Below, piece after piece: positions 17,097 through 26,579 of a stretch of DNA of 56,774 nt (position 1 is the stretch's first letter; each line of letters opens with the position of its first letter). The notes under the pieces were generated by a model. The model saw only the letters and a program-made list of their open reading frames with translations. It was not told the origin of the DNA and did not search any database. Both the position numbers and the translations under genes were made by a program. This stretch comes from Ruminococcaceae bacterium UBA5295 (GTDB lineage Bacteria; Bacillota; Clostridia; Oscillospirales; Acutalibacteraceae): assembly GCA_002411365.1 (NCBI GenBank), contig DHSD01000011.1:3494-60267 (forward strand), given 5' to 3'.

Positions 17097-18338
17097 TTAC
17101 CATTTTTTGCCGCTTTTGCGCTGGAGGCCCTCGAGGCCAATGTCGTCTTTCAGAAGGGCTCCCGTGGTTATGGACGAGCTGCCGAATTTTTCCCTGATGC
17201 TGTCAAGTGCTGTTTCAAGGTGTTCCTCCTTGCTGCGCGAATGGCTTTTGCTGGTTGCCGCAGAGAAGAACGACAGTTGTTCGCCTGAAGCATCTTCGGG
17301 CACGAACCCGCTGCCGCCGACAGATATCATGCGTATCGGGCAGCCAAAATTCCAAAATGAATGCATGAGTTCCATGGAAGCTTCGGTGAGCTCGCTGGCA
17401 AGGTGCGTAGGGGCAGGCAGCGTTTTTTGGCGTGTTACTGTCTTAAGGTCTTGATTTTTTATGCCGACCTGTACCACCCAGCATTTGACGCCCTGTTTCC
17501 TCATGCGCGAAGCCACGCTGCCGCATATGGCGCCGACGGCGCGGCGGATTTCTTTTTCGCCGGTAAGGTCGCGGCGGAAAGTCACACTGTTGCTTATGCT
17601 CTTTACATCGCGTTCCTCAAAAAAGCTGTGCACGGGTTCGCAGTCGAGGCCGTTGGCATAGTCGTACAGTTCTGCGCCGGCTTTTCCGAAGCGCTTTTGG
17701 AGCATTCCGCGGCTGCTGCCGGCCAAGTCGCCTATTGTGTGTATGCCGAGCCCTGAGAGGGCCTGTGCCATTTTATGCCCGCAGAAAATCAGCGCGTCCG
17801 CAGGCAGCGGGAACACGATGTCCCTGTAACTTTGGCGGTTTATAACAGTAGTCGCATCAGGCTTTTTATAGTCGCTTCCGAGCTTTGCAAAAATTTTATT
17901 GAAAGACACGCCAACCGATACTGTAAGCCCGGTTTCGCGGCGGACTGTTTCACGGATGCTGTCGGCAATAGACTTGCCGTCGCCGAAAAGCGCGCGGCTT
18001 CCGGTAACATCGAGCCAGCTCTCATCAATGCTGAAAGGCTCCACGAGGTCAGTGTAGCGCAGGTAAATTTTATTTATCTGCTTTGAGTATTTGACATATT
18101 CCTGAAAATGCGTCCGGACAAGCACAAGCCCGGGGCATTTGCGCTTAGCCTGCCAGATGGTTTCCGCCGTGCGGATGCCGTATTTTTTGGCAGGCTCATT
18201 TTTTGCGAGGATAATGCCGTGCCTTGCTTCCGGGTCACCGCACACTGCCATGGGGACGTTTTTCAACTCAGGCCGGAAAAGGCATTCCACAGAGGCAAAG
18301 AAGGAATTGCAGTCACAGTGAAGTATCGTCCTGTCCAA
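17097..18338 (-). CDS. Y-family DNA polymerase (DinB/UmuC-like)
   Basis: The 413-residue translesion polymerase keeps HCDCNSFFASVE with metal ligand D9. It also has SIDESWLDVT with catalytic D105 and E106, and a GVSFNKIFAKLGSDYKKPD palm/fingers segment. A helix-hairpin-helix (GLGIHTIGDLAG) and a little-finger domain follow. Near the end comes a LSFF stretch reminiscent of a beta-clamp-binding motif. The start is most likely the TTG after GGGCGGTGATTTCA. It belongs to the Firmicute branch often annotated as DNA polymerase IV or UvrX/YqjW-like; I cannot choose between them. SOS control is not visible upstream. Confidence 0.9.
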   Translation of the reverse strand: MDRTILHCDCNSFFASVECLFRPELKNVPMAVCGDPEARHGIILAKNEPAKKYGIRTAETIWQAKRKCPGLVLVRTHFQEYVKYSKQINKIYLRYTDLVEPFSIDESWLDVTGSRALFGDGKSIADSIRETVRRETGLTVSVGVSFNKIFAKLGSDYKKPDATTVINRQSYRDIVFPLPADALIFCGHKMAQALSGLGIHTIGDLAGSSRGMLQKRFGKAGAELYDYANGLDCEPVHSFFEERDVKSISNSVTFRRDLTGEKEIRRAVGAICGSVASRMRKQGVKCWVVQVGIKNQDLKTVTRQKTLPAPTHLASELTEASMELMHSFWNFGCPIRMISVGGSGFVPEDASGEQLSFFSAATSKSHSRSKEEHLETALDSIREKFGSSSITTGALLKDDIGLEGLQRKSGKKW

Positions 18339-18428
18339 TGAAATCACCGCCCAATATTATCATAGCAGAATCTGAGAAAATAGACATAAAAAAGAGGCCG
18401 TGAAAATCAGGCCAACAATTCAATAAAT

Positions 18429-19424
18429 TCAATGGATGAAAAGACGGAACAGAAGTGCGAATCCCATGCCGAAAAGTATTGTTACGGGGAAGGTGACCAC
18501 CCAGGCGATTATAATGTTTTTTGCGGTTGACCAGTTAACGGCGGAAAGGCGCTTTGCGGAACCAACCCCCATGATGGAAGAGGAGATGACGTGCGTTGTG
18601 CTGACCGGTGCGCCGGCAGCCGTCATAATCTGGATAACAATTGCCGCAGAAGTTTCAGCGGCAAACCCTTCGACTGGCTGCAGTTTTATCATATTCATGC
18701 CGACGGTTTTAATTATTTTCCACCCGCCTAACGATGTCCCGAATGCCATTGATACCGCACATATGAGTTTTACCCAGATCGGTATGCCGTCCTGTGCTTT
18801 AAGGTAACCTCCACTCACAAGCGCCATGGCTATGATGCCCATCGTTTTCTGCGCGTCGTTGCTTCCGTGGGAATATGCCATAAGCGCGGCGGAAAATATC
18901 TGGAGCTTTGAGAAGAACTTATTGACGAACCGCTGCTTGGCCAGCCTGAGTATATGGTACAGGAGCTTCATGACAAAGAAACCTATCACAAATCCAATTA
19001 CAGGGGAAGTGAAAAGGGGAATAATAACTTTATCAAGAATATTTTTCCAGTTAACTGTTTTGAAACTGTTGGTAACAATAATCGTAGCGCCTACAAGGCT
19101 GCCTATAAGCGCATGCGAAGAACTGCTCGGAAGTGCGATGTACCACGTGATGAGGTTCCAGACGATTGCCCCGCAGAGGGCGGCGGCAATTACGTACTGC
19201 GGCAGTACGCATGTGACGATGCCGGAAGCTATGGTTTCCGCGACTTTTGCGCTTATGAGGGCTCCGACGAAATTAAGTGTAGCGGACATAATAGTAGCGG
19301 CGCGCGGCGTCAGCACACGTGTTGAGACAGACGTTGCGATTGAGTTCGCCGTGTCGTGGAATCCGTTGATAAAATCAAATACAACAGAGAGAAGAATTAC
19401 TGTTACAAGCATGCCCATGGACAT
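18429..19424 (-). CDS. pit: PiT family inorganic phosphate transporter
   Basis: The 331-residue membrane protein imports phosphate, probably with a cation. The duplicated PiT signature is visible as VVFDFINGFHDTANSIAT near the N-terminus and MAYSHGSNDAQKTMGI in the second half. About ten hydrophobic helices are present. The length matches the short bacterial form. The DUF47/PhoU-like partner often found next to pit genes is absent here. The gap to the divergent MFS gene is 237 bases. Confidence 0.93.
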   Translation of the reverse strand: MSMGMLVTVILLSVVFDFINGFHDTANSIATSVSTRVLTPRAATIMSATLNFVGALISAKVAETIASGIVTCVLPQYVIAAALCGAIVWNLITWYIALPSSSSHALIGSLVGATIIVTNSFKTVNWKNILDKVIIPLFTSPVIGFVIGFFVMKLLYHILRLAKQRFVNKFFSKLQIFSAALMAYSHGSNDAQKTMGIIAMALVSGGYLKAQDGIPIWVKLICAVSMAFGTSLGGWKIIKTVGMNMIKLQPVEGFAAETSAAIVIQIMTAAGAPVSTTHVISSSIMGVGSAKRLSAVNWSTAKNIIIAWVVTFPVTILFGMGFALLFRLFIH

Positions 19425-19661
19425 TTATGCTACAATCCTTTCTGCGCACGGCAATTCGGGAACTTTATAATCTGCTGCGGCGCTGCAACAATTTTTATTT
19501 GTGACACTTTATTTCTAAACCATGACTAAAATTCATGCTGATGTGACAGAATACGCCTTTAAAAGTATATTGTTTTTCAGCTGCCCTGTCAATGAAACAT
19601 CGGAAAAAACTGTTGGCCCGAAACATCAGCGGAAAATTCAATGAGAGGATGGCCAGAAAAA

Positions 19662-21095
19662 ATGGGAACGCCAAAGCCGCAGCGCAAAAGATGGATTATC
19701 CTGATGATTACAGCCACTTTTACTTTTATGTCAACACTAGACAGCAGCATTGTAAATGTTGCTCTGCCGAAAATGGCAGAAGAGCTTGAGGTAAACACCG
19801 GCACAGTCACATGGGTAGTGAGCGCATACCTCATTGCACTTTCTGTTTTCACGCTGCTTTTCGGGCACCTTGGCGATATGAAAGGGCAGGAGAGGACATT
19901 CCGTTTTGGACTTTTCGTTTTCACGGCAGGCTCGCTGCTGTGCGGCATTGCTGCAACCTTTCCGCTGCTGATTGCGGCGCGCATCCTGCAGGCAGCAGGC
20001 GCCAGCGCGGGGCTGGCGAACAGCCAGGGGATAATTACACGTACATTCCCTGCGCAAGAGCGCGGGCGCGCCCTCGGAATAAACGGAGCGTTCGTCGCGC
20101 TCGGAATGCTGGCGGGGCCGGCACTTGGCGGGCTGATAATTTCTTTTGCGGACTGGCGGTACCTTTTCTGGGTGAATGTGCCCATAGGGTTTGCCGCTTA
20201 CATTGCAAACGTGAAGTTCTCTACTAAAAGCAGCCCAAAAACCGGCGGGAAATTTGACACTGCGGGGTTTGTGCTGTTCTCGCTTGCGCTTGTCCCATTT
20301 TTTGCAGCGCTTGAATACGGCCAGAACGCCGGATATGGCAGCCCGTGGATTATAGCATGCTTTTTTGTTTCCGGTGTTTCAGCTGTAATATTTTTCATTG
20401 TGGAAAAGCGCTGCAGGCAGCCTTTGTTAGACTTTTCAATTTTTCACGACCGGATGTTCACAATCAGCATTTTCTGCGCGTTTACTTCTTTCATTGCAAT
20501 TTCGTGCTCAAATATCATTCTGCCTTTTTATCTTCAGGATATTCTTTCAATGAAGCCTGGACAAGCGGGCATGTACATGGCAGTATACCCCGCCATACTC
20601 GCTGTAACTGCACCTGTAAGTGGATATATTTCAGACAAAACAGGGCCTGAGATACTCACGGCTGCCGGCCTTACGGCTACAAGTGCGGGCCTTTACCTGA
20701 TGGCCGGCCTTGACGAAAGCTCCTCACACCTGACGATAATTTTTTTTATCGGTGTGATGTCATTGGGCAACGGCCTGTTCCAGTCGCCGAATAACGCGCT
20801 TGTGATGTCGCTGCTTCCGGAGGAAAAACTTGGTGCGGGCGGCAGCATTAACGCCCTTGTGCGCAATGTTGGCATGGTTACGGGCGTGACGCTTTCAACG
20901 ACAATACTTTACAGTGCCATGAGCATAAAAACAGGCCGCCATTTAACAGGCTATGTGAAAGGGGAAAGCGGCGCTTTCCTGTTTGGCATGCGCGCAGCAT
21001 ATATAATGGCCGCATCCATCTGCCTTTTAGGTGCGGTGCTTACGGCAGTGCGGCTCTTTCTCCAGAGGAAAAGAAAGGGCGCCGAAAAAAAATGA
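19662..21095 (+). CDS. MFS transporter, DHA2 (EmrB/QacA) drug exporter family
   Basis: The 477-residue protein has about 14 hydrophobic helices. The first helix carries the STLDSSIVNVALPKM motif characteristic of DHA2 exporters. The loop motif GHLGDMKGQERTF matches MFS motif A, and LGMLAGPALGGLI matches motif C. It is likely a proton-driven exporter of hydrophobic compounds; the substrate cannot be told. The ATG is chosen for its GAGAGGA site, although the spacing of 12 is long. No regulator gene is adjacent. It ends 35 bases before the convergent sigK. Confidence 0.9.
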   Translation: MGTPKPQRKRWIILMITATFTFMSTLDSSIVNVALPKMAEELEVNTGTVTWVVSAYLIALSVFTLLFGHLGDMKGQERTFRFGLFVFTAGSLLCGIAATFPLLIAARILQAAGASAGLANSQGIITRTFPAQERGRALGINGAFVALGMLAGPALGGLIISFADWRYLFWVNVPIGFAAYIANVKFSTKSSPKTGGKFDTAGFVLFSLALVPFFAALEYGQNAGYGSPWIIACFFVSGVSAVIFFIVEKRCRQPLLDFSIFHDRMFTISIFCAFTSFIAISCSNIILPFYLQDILSMKPGQAGMYMAVYPAILAVTAPVSGYISDKTGPEILTAAGLTATSAGLYLMAGLDESSSHLTIIFFIGVMSLGNGLFQSPNNALVMSLLPEEKLGAGGSINALVRNVGMVTGVTLSTTILYSAMSIKTGRHLTGYVKGESGAFLFGMRAAYIMAASICLLGAVLTAVRLFLQRKRKGAEKK

Positions 21096-21130
21096 TGGTT
21101 TATATGTGCCATGGACAAACTGCGCGACGC

Positions 21131-21817
21131 CTATTTCCCAAACTTGCGGCACAGCGCAGCCAGCGATTTTTTTTCAATGCGCGACACATAACTGCGGGAG
21201 ATGCCGAGTTTCTGCGCCACCTTCCGCTGGGTCATTGGCTCGCTGCCGCCGAGGCCGTAGCGCAGGCGGATAATTGACTGCTCCCGGGGCGTAAGGGCTT
21301 CCTTTATGTATTTTTGAAGCTGTTCGGTTTTTATTTTTCCGTCAAGATTTTCAAGAATATCGTCTTCCGACGCCATCATATCCATGAGTGTGAGGGCATT
21401 ACCATCCTTATCTGTATCTATCGGTTCGTTGATAGAGATATTCTGCGCATTTTTCTTTGCAGAGCGGAAATACATAAGCACTTCGTTTTCAATGCACCGT
21501 GCCGCATAACTTGAAAGCCGTATCCCCTTGGAGCTGTCGAATGTGTCAATCGCCTTTATAAGCCCTATAGTGCCGATTGATATGAGGTCGTCCTGCTCGC
21601 AGGAATTTGCGTAGTATTTTTTGATGATATGTGCCACAAGTCTGAGGTTGTGTTCAATAAGTTCATCCCTGGCTTCCATGTCGCCGCCGTGCATGCGCTT
21701 TAGGCATTCCCGCTCTTCGCACGCTGAGAGGGGCTTTGGAAAAGAACCGGTGCCGGTCACATGCAGTATAAGGAAAAAGATGCCGGAAAGCGCTGCCCAA
21801 AGAAGAGATATGTACAT
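21131..21817 (-). CDS. sigK: Sporulation sigma factor SigK (pro-sigma-K)
   Basis: This 228-residue late mother-cell sigma factor has a hydrophobic N-terminal pro-sequence (about 1-22) before FPKPLSACEE. In Bacillus that peptide is removed by SpoIVFB. Region 2 is IEHNLRLVAHIIKKYY ... DLISIGTIGLIKAID and region 4 is LGISRSYVSRIEKKSL. The gene is continuous, without the skin element that splits sigK in some species. The start follows AGGAGG. A SigK/SigE-like promoter sits just upstream, consistent with autoregulation. This is direct evidence of a spore former. Confidence 0.95.
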   Translation of the reverse strand: MYISLLWAALSGIFFLILHVTGTGSFPKPLSACEERECLKRMHGGDMEARDELIEHNLRLVAHIIKKYYANSCEQDDLISIGTIGLIKAIDTFDSSKGIRLSSYAARCIENEVLMYFRSAKKNAQNISINEPIDTDKDGNALTLMDMMASEDDILENLDGKIKTEQLQKYIKEALTPREQSIIRLRYGLGGSEPMTQRKVAQKLGISRSYVSRIEKKSLAALCRKFGK

Positions 21818-21848
21818 AAAGGAAATTCCTCCTCATGCTTGGTATAAA

Positions 21849-21876
21849 CAGTATATGCTGCATGAGAATTCTGGTT
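21849..21876 (-). promoter_or_regulatory. Candidate SigK/SigE-type promoter of sigK
   Basis: On the minus strand AACC (21873-21876), 15 bases, CATATACTG (21849-21857). The elements match the SigK form mACm / CATAnnnTA at all but the last base, with a spacer one short of the usual 16. CATATACT also fits the SigE -10 closely. The implied transcript leader is about 25 bases and contains the AGGAGG site. Confidence 0.5.
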
Positions 21877-21945
21877 GCAAGTCCTTTGCACACTTTGTTC
21901 CGGCTGCGGAAGAGCGCCGCGTTGTGCCGCAGAATATGGCTAATC

Positions 21946-23670
21946 TCAGTAAAGGGATGATATGTTGTCTTTTAAAAGCCGGCCGACTGCTTTGGATATC
22001 TCGTCGCTCCTGTGTATTCTGACGAAATTGCCGGAATAAATCTTTTCGGCATTTTTTGCTTCGCTGTCTTCCCCGAGGAAAATAGCCGATGCCTGCACAT
22101 TTTTAGACCTGAGCGCCTTAATTTCACGCGCCGTTTCCTCAATGCCTGCGCTTCCCGAGTAATCGAGCGGGAGCGGCCTGTTGCCGTAAGGCGAGACTGG
22201 TTCAGCGTCGTTGGGGCTGGCGTCGGTGAGCACAAGCAGGATGCGGCTGCCGGTGCCCGATGCCTTTAAGCGGACGCCTGCGGCTTTAAGTGCAAGCCCA
22301 TCACGGTTCCAGCCTGATGAAAAGTATCGGAAAACACCGAGGGAATTTCCTTCCCTGTAGCTTTTAAGTATCTGGAAAACAGTGAACCCGCGCAGGCTGC
22401 GGAAAGCGTCAACCTCGACGGGTATGCGGCATAGCCTGAGGCTTTCTGATATCATATAGGCTTGGGATGCGATAACTTCCTGCGACTCAAGGCGCGAGGC
22501 GGATGCGTCGAGCAGGAGAAGGACAGAAAAATCCGGCTGCGGTTCCGTCATGCGACGCTCGAAGACACAGCTGCTGTGGAGCACTGTGCCGCGCCATACA
22601 CGCCCGGCGCTGAGCCTGCCTGAGCGTGAGGCGATTGGCACAGGCTCGGCATGCTGGCTTAAAGCTCCGGTGATTTGCGCTTTAAGGTGGCGGATAGTTG
22701 AAGAGTTCCTGCCGGAATAGGCCGCATAGTATGAGCGGTTTTTCTGGTACTGTTTTTCGGCGTTTACGGCTATGGCTTTAGCGTCTGGAGTTTTTGCAGA
22801 CCTGCTGTCAGGAACGCCGCGCGCGAACCAGAGGTGGCGTCCGCTGTCGCCGTCGGTGCAGAGGCTGTGCTCAAGCACAGCCTGCTCTGTAGGGCTGTAA
22901 AGCGAGCGGCCAAAGCAGGCCTCCATCTCGTTTTTGCTTTCGCTTTTGCGCCGCTTTGAAAAATTCCTGCCCGAAGATGAGCCGCCGGGTTTCCCCTGAG
23001 ATGAGCGTATCTCAAGAGTATCTGTGCGGACGATTTCCGCAGATGCAAACCGTGCGAGCAGGTCGGCAAGCTTACCTTTGAAATGGAACTTTAAGGCGTT
23101 TGGCAGGCCTTTAAAGCGGCTGAAGAGAAAGTAATCTTTTAATATTGCGCGCATGAGGTCTAAAATGCCGTCGGTGCTGAGGCCGCCGCCCGCTTTAAGC
23201 CTTTTTGCAAGGCCTTTTTCACGCGGCGACAAAACAGGCCCCTTCCTGCCAAGCACGCTTGCCCAGCGCTCGGACAGGAGACTGTAAAGCAGATTGTTTT
23301 TGGCCATCCACTCCTGCCTTGACATGGTGCTTTCTTCCCTGAAGAAGCCCAATGCGTGGTTCTCACGCATTATTTTCAGTGCCGGCCTGTGCGGCAGTTC
23401 TTTTTCATAAAGGGAATTTTCGAGCGCAAGCCACGTGATGTTGTCAAAAACTTTCTGGTGGGCTGTTCCGGCATAGCTTTCGAAAAAATCAAAAAGCTTT
23501 TCTGTGTCGAACCATTTGTCTGAGAGCCCTACCACAAAGTTGAGATAAAATTCCGGAACTCCGTGCGGGTTGTATGCAACAAACGGCGGATTGTAATCAT
23601 ACCGCCCTGCTGCGTTCCAGACTATGTTAAGCGCTTGCCGTTGTTCGGCTGTGTACAGATACTTTTTCAT
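21946..23670 (-). CDS. VWA domain protein, partner of MoxR-type ATPase
   Basis: The 574-residue protein has a helical N-terminal region (about 1-215). A basic, Ser/Gly-rich linker (220-250) precedes a von Willebrand A domain from about 380 to the end. The metal site DASAS (388-392) is intact. In NorD/CobT-type pairs the VWA protein works with an AAA+ ATPase to insert metal or remodel a client. The ATPase gene lies directly upstream with a 6-base gap, so the two are co-translated. The client is not apparent. sigK lies 128 bases downstream with its own promoter. Confidence 0.8.
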   Translation of the reverse strand: MKKYLYTAEQRQALNIVWNAAGRYDYNPPFVAYNPHGVPEFYLNFVVGLSDKWFDTEKLFDFFESYAGTAHQKVFDNITWLALENSLYEKELPHRPALKIMRENHALGFFREESTMSRQEWMAKNNLLYSLLSERWASVLGRKGPVLSPREKGLAKRLKAGGGLSTDGILDLMRAILKDYFLFSRFKGLPNALKFHFKGKLADLLARFASAEIVRTDTLEIRSSQGKPGGSSSGRNFSKRRKSESKNEMEACFGRSLYSPTEQAVLEHSLCTDGDSGRHLWFARGVPDSRSAKTPDAKAIAVNAEKQYQKNRSYYAAYSGRNSSTIRHLKAQITGALSQHAEPVPIASRSGRLSAGRVWRGTVLHSSCVFERRMTEPQPDFSVLLLLDASASRLESQEVIASQAYMISESLRLCRIPVEVDAFRSLRGFTVFQILKSYREGNSLGVFRYFSSGWNRDGLALKAAGVRLKASGTGSRILLVLTDASPNDAEPVSPYGNRPLPLDYSGSAGIEETAREIKALRSKNVQASAIFLGEDSEAKNAEKIYSGNFVRIHRSDEISKAVGRLLKDNISSLY

Positions 23671-23676
23671 GGCTTT

Positions 23677-24588
23677 TCACTCAAAAAAATACTGGTTCTC
23701 AAGGTTCTGCGGTATGCGCGCCTTGATAACGTCGCGTATAAGGTTCCTCTCGTAGGGGTCGAATGACTTGTTCGTAATGCCCATGTTGAGCGCCTCGCCT
23801 GCCGAAAGCCCGTTCTGCATAAGGCGTATTGCGTCCATGAGGCCGCGCAGGTCAACTGCCCGCTCTGAGACTTCGGATGCTTCAGCTTTTCTGCGCAGGT
23901 CGTCAAACAGAAGCGCAAACTGCTGTATCCATTTTTTCTTAAGCGACGGGAACGTGTGCTGCAAAAGTTTCTGCAGGTTTTCCATGCTTATCTGAGGCAT
24001 GCTGATAACGACAAAACGCGACGTAAGGGCTTCGTTCAGCTCGCGCGTGCCCGCGTAACCGTAGTTCATTGTGGCAATAAAGCGCGTCGCGGGGTTTACT
24101 TTTATGGAATCGTATCCGGGGATGTCTATCGTATGCCTGTAGTCGAGTATTTCATGCAGGACAACGAGGGCTTCGTTTTTGGCCATGTTTATTTCATCAA
24201 GGACACCGAAGCCGCCGCACCGTGCGCACTGGTAAACCGGGCCGGGCCTGAAAACGACTTTTTCACCGTCGAAGGTGTCCGTGCCGATAAGGTAGGAAGC
24301 GTCGATATTGATATGGAAAGATATGTTCCAGACAGGCCGGCCGAAAACATAAGCCAGATTTTCGGCAAGCACGTTTTTGCCTGTTGCTTTCGGCCCTGTT
24401 AAGAGAAGATTGGCGCCGCTTAAAACTGCGCTGGCGGCTTCTTCCCACACTTCATGCCCATAGTAAGGGTATCGGGGGCGCACTATGCGGCTGTTAAGCG
24501 CTTCTTCGGCCGGATATTTCTGCCGGTACTCCTTAATGCCGTCAATTATGAATTTTGAAACTTTTTCTTCCGAAAGGAAATCCAGCAT
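23677..24588 (-). CDS. MoxR/CobS-type AAA+ ATPase with atypical Walker A
   Basis: The 303-residue ATPase of the MoxR class probably acts as a chaperone for its VWA partner. The Walker A loop reads GPKATGKN (65-72), with Asn where Ser or Thr is normal. Walker B is GVLDE (128-132), and sensor 1 is the Asn in ATMNYGYAG. An LTSRF arginine-finger type motif follows at 188-192. A CARC pair sits just before Walker B (121-124). The rest of the AAA+ core looks intact. ATP binding may therefore be normal while Mg coordination differs; that is inference. Confidence 0.85.
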   Translation of the reverse strand: MLDFLSEEKVSKFIIDGIKEYRQKYPAEEALNSRIVRPRYPYYGHEVWEEAASAVLSGANLLLTGPKATGKNVLAENLAYVFGRPVWNISFHINIDASYLIGTDTFDGEKVVFRPGPVYQCARCGGFGVLDEINMAKNEALVVLHEILDYRHTIDIPGYDSIKVNPATRFIATMNYGYAGTRELNEALTSRFVVISMPQISMENLQKLLQHTFPSLKKKWIQQFALLFDDLRRKAEASEVSERAVDLRGLMDAIRLMQNGLSAGEALNMGITNKSFDPYERNLIRDVIKARIPQNLENQYFFE

Positions 24589-24880
24589 TTTATTTGTCTC
24601 CTCATTTCAGTATTTCAGCGCTTTATGCCGTGAAATTTTTATTAACACTCTATACTCTATACTGATTTTACAGTCTACATTTCACTATTATAATTATAGC
24701 ATGAAAATAATATTAATTTTTTTAAATAATTGTGCATTATGTAGAATTAGTATATTTATATTTTATAAAGTTTTCATCTTGCATGGAAGTGTTAAATATG
24801 TAATAATAGATAAGAGGATTGGCTTGTTTATCAAAAAATATAGTGCAAAGTATAGAAAGAGAGAGAGGGGCGTTAAGTAA
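24589..24880. other. AT-rich divergent intergenic region (moxR-type / cstA)
   Basis: 292 bases, far more AT-rich than the surroundings. It must carry the promoters of both divergent units. TTGCAT at about 24779, followed after 17 bases by AATAAT, could serve cstA. I see no strong hairpin and no gene. Confidence 0.4.
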
Positions 24881-26401
24881 ATGATTAGTTTTTTCATCTG
24901 TTTGGCCATCCTGATCGGAGGCTATTTCACCTACGGAAAGCTGGTGGAAAAAGTCTTTGAACCAGATGACAGGGAAACACCGGCGGTGAAAATTAACGAC
25001 GGTGTTGACTACGTTGTGCTTCCAAAATGGAAGCTGTTCCTTGTCCAGTTGCTTAACATCGCCGGCCTTGGGCCAATTTTCGGCGCCATGCAGGGCGCTT
25101 TGTGGGGCCCTGTTGTGTTCCTGTGGATCACGTTCGGCACAGTGTTTGCCGGTGGTGTCCATGACTATTTTTCCGGCATGATAAGTGAGAGGAGCGAAGG
25201 GGCTTCCATCTCGGAAGTTACAGGCATTTACCTTGGAAACGGCATGAAAAACCTCATGCGCATTTTCTCCGTGATTCTGCTTATAATGGTTGGTACAGTT
25301 TTTGCAGTTGGCCCTGCCGGGCTTATTGTAACACTTTTTAAGAAAAGCGGTGTCGCCGGTATTTGGTCGAGTGTGACTTTCTGGTTCATTATTATCATGA
25401 TTTACTATTTTATGGCGACGTTCCTGTCCATAGACAAAATAATCGGCAAGATTTATCCTGTTTTTGGCATTTGCCTTATTATCATGGCTCTGGGAGTTGG
25501 CATCGGTGTGCTTACGAACCCGAATTTCCAGATTCCGGAGATATGGGACCATTTCACAAACATGAATCCGGATCACGTGCCGATATGGTCTACGATGTTC
25601 ATCACCGTGGCCTGCGGCGCTATTTCCGGGTTCCATTCCACACAGTCACCGCTTATGGCGCGCTGCATTAAGAGCGAAAAACAGGGCCACTTCGTATTTT
25701 ATGGCGCCATGGTGGCAGAAGGTGTTATCGCTTTAATCTGGGCTGCCGCCGGCTGCTCTATTTACAAAGTAACCAACGGTTTCAACACCGGCCTGAAAGC
25801 TGTCCTTGCAAACGGCCAGTCCGCCGCGATTTATGACGTTTGCTCAAAGACAATGGGCGGTGTTGGCATAGTGCTTGCGATGATCGGCGTTATTGCGTGC
25901 CCAATCACGTCAGGTGACACTTCGTTCCGCTCGGCCCGCCTGACTTTGGCAGACTGGTTCAAGCTTGACCAGAAGAAACCTTCTCATCGCCTTGCACTTT
26001 GTATCCCTGTGTTAGGCGCAGGCTTCACCATTGGCTTCCTCAACTGCATCAAGGTCTTGAGCTATGATGTTGTGTGGCGTTACTTCAGCTGGACAAACCA
26101 GACGCTTGCAATGATAGTCCTCTGGACGGCTTCGATGTACCTCTATTACATGAAGAAGAACTACTGGATAACAGTTGTGCCGGCTACTTTTATGAGTGCC
26201 GTTTCAATGACATATTTCTTCCAGGCCAAAGAGTGCCTGCATTTGAGCAACACGATAGCTTACCCTGCGGGCGTTATTATTGCCGCTGTTTTCCTCTGCA
26301 TTTTCCTCTATGTTGTCAATGTCAGGAAACCGCAGCATCCGCATTATGAAGCTCTGAAAGCTTATAAAGAAAAATCAGCATCAACAACCGCATCTAAATA
26401 A
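24881..26401 (+). CDS. cstA: CstA family carbon starvation / peptide or pyruvate transporter
   Basis: The 506-residue polytopic membrane protein has a CstA-type N-terminus (GGYFTYGKLVEKVF). It also has VDYVVLPKW, IAGLGPIFGAMQGALWGP and the HDYFSGMISERSEGAS motif. Roughly a dozen further helices follow. It belongs to the shorter CstA form found in clostridia rather than the about 700-residue E. coli form. Relatives import peptides or pyruvate. The start follows GAGAGAGGGG. It is a single-gene unit; no LytTR/BtsSR regulator is adjacent. Confidence 0.9.
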   Translation: MISFFICLAILIGGYFTYGKLVEKVFEPDDRETPAVKINDGVDYVVLPKWKLFLVQLLNIAGLGPIFGAMQGALWGPVVFLWITFGTVFAGGVHDYFSGMISERSEGASISEVTGIYLGNGMKNLMRIFSVILLIMVGTVFAVGPAGLIVTLFKKSGVAGIWSSVTFWFIIIMIYYFMATFLSIDKIIGKIYPVFGICLIIMALGVGIGVLTNPNFQIPEIWDHFTNMNPDHVPIWSTMFITVACGAISGFHSTQSPLMARCIKSEKQGHFVFYGAMVAEGVIALIWAAAGCSIYKVTNGFNTGLKAVLANGQSAAIYDVCSKTMGGVGIVLAMIGVIACPITSGDTSFRSARLTLADWFKLDQKKPSHRLALCIPVLGAGFTIGFLNCIKVLSYDVVWRYFSWTNQTLAMIVLWTASMYLYYMKKNYWITVVPATFMSAVSMTYFFQAKECLHLSNTIAYPAGVIIAAVFLCIFLYVVNVRKPQHPHYEALKAYKEKSASTTASK

Positions 26402-26440
26402 TAATATCTGAATATCCGGAAAAATTAAAATTGATTCCGT

Positions 26441-26476
26441 GCACAGGGGCTGTTTCCAATCCAGCGGCTCCTGTGC
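26441..26476 (+). terminator. Hairpin downstream of cstA
   Basis: GCACAGGGGCTG (26441-26452) pairs with CGGCTCCTGTGC (26465-26476) over 12 bp with two wobbles. A continuous T-tract is lacking (TATTATATCT), so termination is likely but not certain. Confidence 0.5.
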
Positions 26477-26579
26477 TATTATATCTATAATGACATTTAT
26501 GGCGCTGCTGCAGCAAATCCTTTATAGTCTGGAAGCGTTTTATAATTTGTTATAAGGCTTGTTTCGGAAGTGAGAAAAT

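Noticed and set aside
21131..21817. Remnant of a sigK-intervening (skin) element
   Set aside because: The sigK frame is continuous from start to stop with all regions in order, and no recombinase gene or attachment repeats are seen.
24737..25636. Long minus-strand frame opposite cstA
   Set aside because: His/Asn-rich composition and no ribosome site; it mirrors the hydrophobic codons of cstA.
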